43,478 nucleotides of DNA, taken from the NCBI GenBank assembly GCA_027068835.1, contig JAMOLY010000067.1:1-43478 (forward strand). The letters run 5' to 3'. This DNA comes from Thiomicrorhabdus sp. GTDB taxonomy: Bacteria > Pseudomonadota > Gammaproteobacteria > Thiomicrospirales > Thiomicrospiraceae. Made by a program: the position numbers and the translations under genes. Of the stretch, positions 42,132 to 43,478 are shown one piece after another (position 1 is the first letter of the stretch; each line of letters opens with the position of its first letter). Below the pieces are notes generated by a model. That model made no database searches. It was not told where the DNA came from and worked only from the letters and a program-made list of their open reading frames with translations.

Positions 42132-42752
42132 TTAAGACGAAACTTCATGTTTTGGAGAAAATGTGAGGTCAAAAGTAACAGGAACGGTGGGTGAAATAGA
42201 CTTTAATCGTGCAATTTTACGTAATCGTTCGATCCCTTTTTCTAATCCAAACAGAGAGGCTGTGATAATAATCGGCGTTTTAGTGCTGACAAGTACATTG
42301 CCATTTGCACGTTTTATAATATTTACAGTCGTACTGAGCTCTTGTGTGAAACCATGAAGGTCTAACATGAAGTTAACGGTTTCAGTATAAGTTTTTCCTA
42401 TTTCAAGTGCTTTGAGCTTATGGGGGTCTATGGATGCCGTAATGGTGGCTTTTTCATAGTAAAGCACTTCAAATAACATCGACATCACTCGTTCGTTACG
42501 AATGGGAATTTCTGTTTCAATGCTTTCCAAGTTAATTTGAATCGTGAGGTCACCTTGCTCATTAATTGAACCACTTAGTGTATTAAAGTAATTTAACTCA
42601 CTAATACTTATGTTGTTGGTCGATATGTAATAGACATTGGACTCTGAGTTTTTTAATCGCCACTCTGAGTAAGCACTGGATGATGTCAGTAAGACAATCA
42701 ACAAGATTGAATAGAATTTGATTTTTTGGGTTATCATTGAGAGCCCCTCCAA
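42132..42752 (-). CDS. YceI-family exported protein
   Basis: Signal peptide; lipocalin-like YceI pattern ([11 protein letters not shown]..., [11 protein letters not shown]..., [15 protein letters not shown]). Confidence 0.82.
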   Translation of the reverse strand: MEGLSMITQKIKFYSILLIVLLTSSSAYSEWRLKNSESNVYYISTNNISISELNYFNTLSGSINEQGDLTIQINLESIETEIPIRNERVMSMLFEVLYYEKATITASIDPHKLKALEIGKTYTETVNFMLDLHGFTQELSTTVNIIKRANGNVLVSTKTPIIITASLFGLEKGIERLRKIARLKSISPTVPVTFDLTFSPKHEVSS

Positions 42753-42886
42753 ATGGTTTAATTAGTTATTGATTTATATTGAGTTAATATACATTGTTTA
42801 GGGGGTTTTGTGTAAAAAAAATACTTGAAAATACTAAATAAAAAAGAGAGAAATTAATGGTGTTGGGGTTAAAACGACTTATTTTT

Positions 42887-43420
42887 TTATCGAGGTACTT
42901 GGGTTTTACGTCTTTCTTTACGTAGTTTCCAATTTTTAACCACTTGTTGGCGCCAGAGCAAGTGAATGATTAAAAAACTGGCCATGCCAAGTGTTATGCC
43001 AACAATAATACTGCCCAAGTACAGCGGTTGCCATAGGTCGCCAAGTATGTTTATCATCCAATTCCAACTGAGTTCAAACTTTAACTCTTTATCAGGCTGT
43101 TGGCCAAGTAAATACGTTCCTATAACGTAGTTAAAATAGAAAATAGGCCCCATGGTCAATGGGTTGCTTATCCAGACTAAAATAACACTTAATGGTAGGT
43201 TGGCTCTAAACAATATGGCGCACAGGGCGGCAAAGAGCATTTGAGAAGGGATGGGAATTGCCATCCAGAAAAGCCCAATTAAAAAGGCTTTAGAGACCGA
43301 GTAGCGATGTAAATGCCATATACTAGGATCATGTAGCCATGTACCTAAAAAACCAAAGCCTTTTAAGCTTTTGATTTTTTCGGGTGTGGGAATGTAACGT
43401 TTAATGAGCTTTTTGGGCAT
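42887..43420 (-). CDS. DUF2062 membrane protein
   Basis: SVSKAFLIGLFWMAIPIPSQMLFAALCAILFRANLPLSVILVWISNPLTMGPIFY. Confidence 0.9.
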   Translation of the reverse strand: MPKKLIKRYIPTPEKIKSLKGFGFLGTWLHDPSIWHLHRYSVSKAFLIGLFWMAIPIPSQMLFAALCAILFRANLPLSVILVWISNPLTMGPIFYFNYVIGTYLLGQQPDKELKFELSWNWMINILGDLWQPLYLGSIIVGITLGMASFLIIHLLWRQQVVKNWKLRKERRKTQVPR

Positions 43421-43478
43421 GTTTCTTCGTTTTGTATTGAGTTTTATTGTGAGTGTATTGCTGTTTTATCAGCAACCA

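Overview
This 43.5 kb window looks like an AT-rich gammaproteobacterial chromosome segment made mostly of housekeeping genes. I infer a Thiomicrospira/Hydrogenovibrio/Thiomicrorhabdus-like origin from gene content only, and this is unverified. Recognisable genes: the 5' end of an IS3-type orfA at the left edge, a fused msrA-Trx-msrB, an NlpC/P60 lipoprotein, carA-carB-greA, a DUF455/ROK/thioredoxin cluster, an SDR, a degenerate thioredoxin, fumC, a hybrid histidine kinase plus NarL-type regulator, DUF5610, prfB (with the +1 programmed frameshift), lysS, VF530, a glycosyltransferase, a GGDEF protein, an SlpA-like FKBP, serB, RDD, guaB-guaA-tadA, cheD-cheA-(cheZ-like), htpG, ybiT-like ABC-F, a cold-shock protein, a YebC/YeeN-family protein, YaeQ, catalase, YceI and DUF2062. 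No CRISPR array, tRNA/rRNA, prophage or canonical defence island was seen. The main unexplained signal is a dispersed family of long G-homopolymer tracts: at least 15 of 8-11 nt, plus several of 7. They occur in coding regions, leaders and terminators. On the G strand they are almost always followed by A plus A/T-rich sequence. Several genes carry two tracts, and in nlpC-like and SDR genes a +/-1 nt change would truncate the protein. Whether these are contingency loci, a genome-wide signal motif or something else cannot be decided from this window alone.
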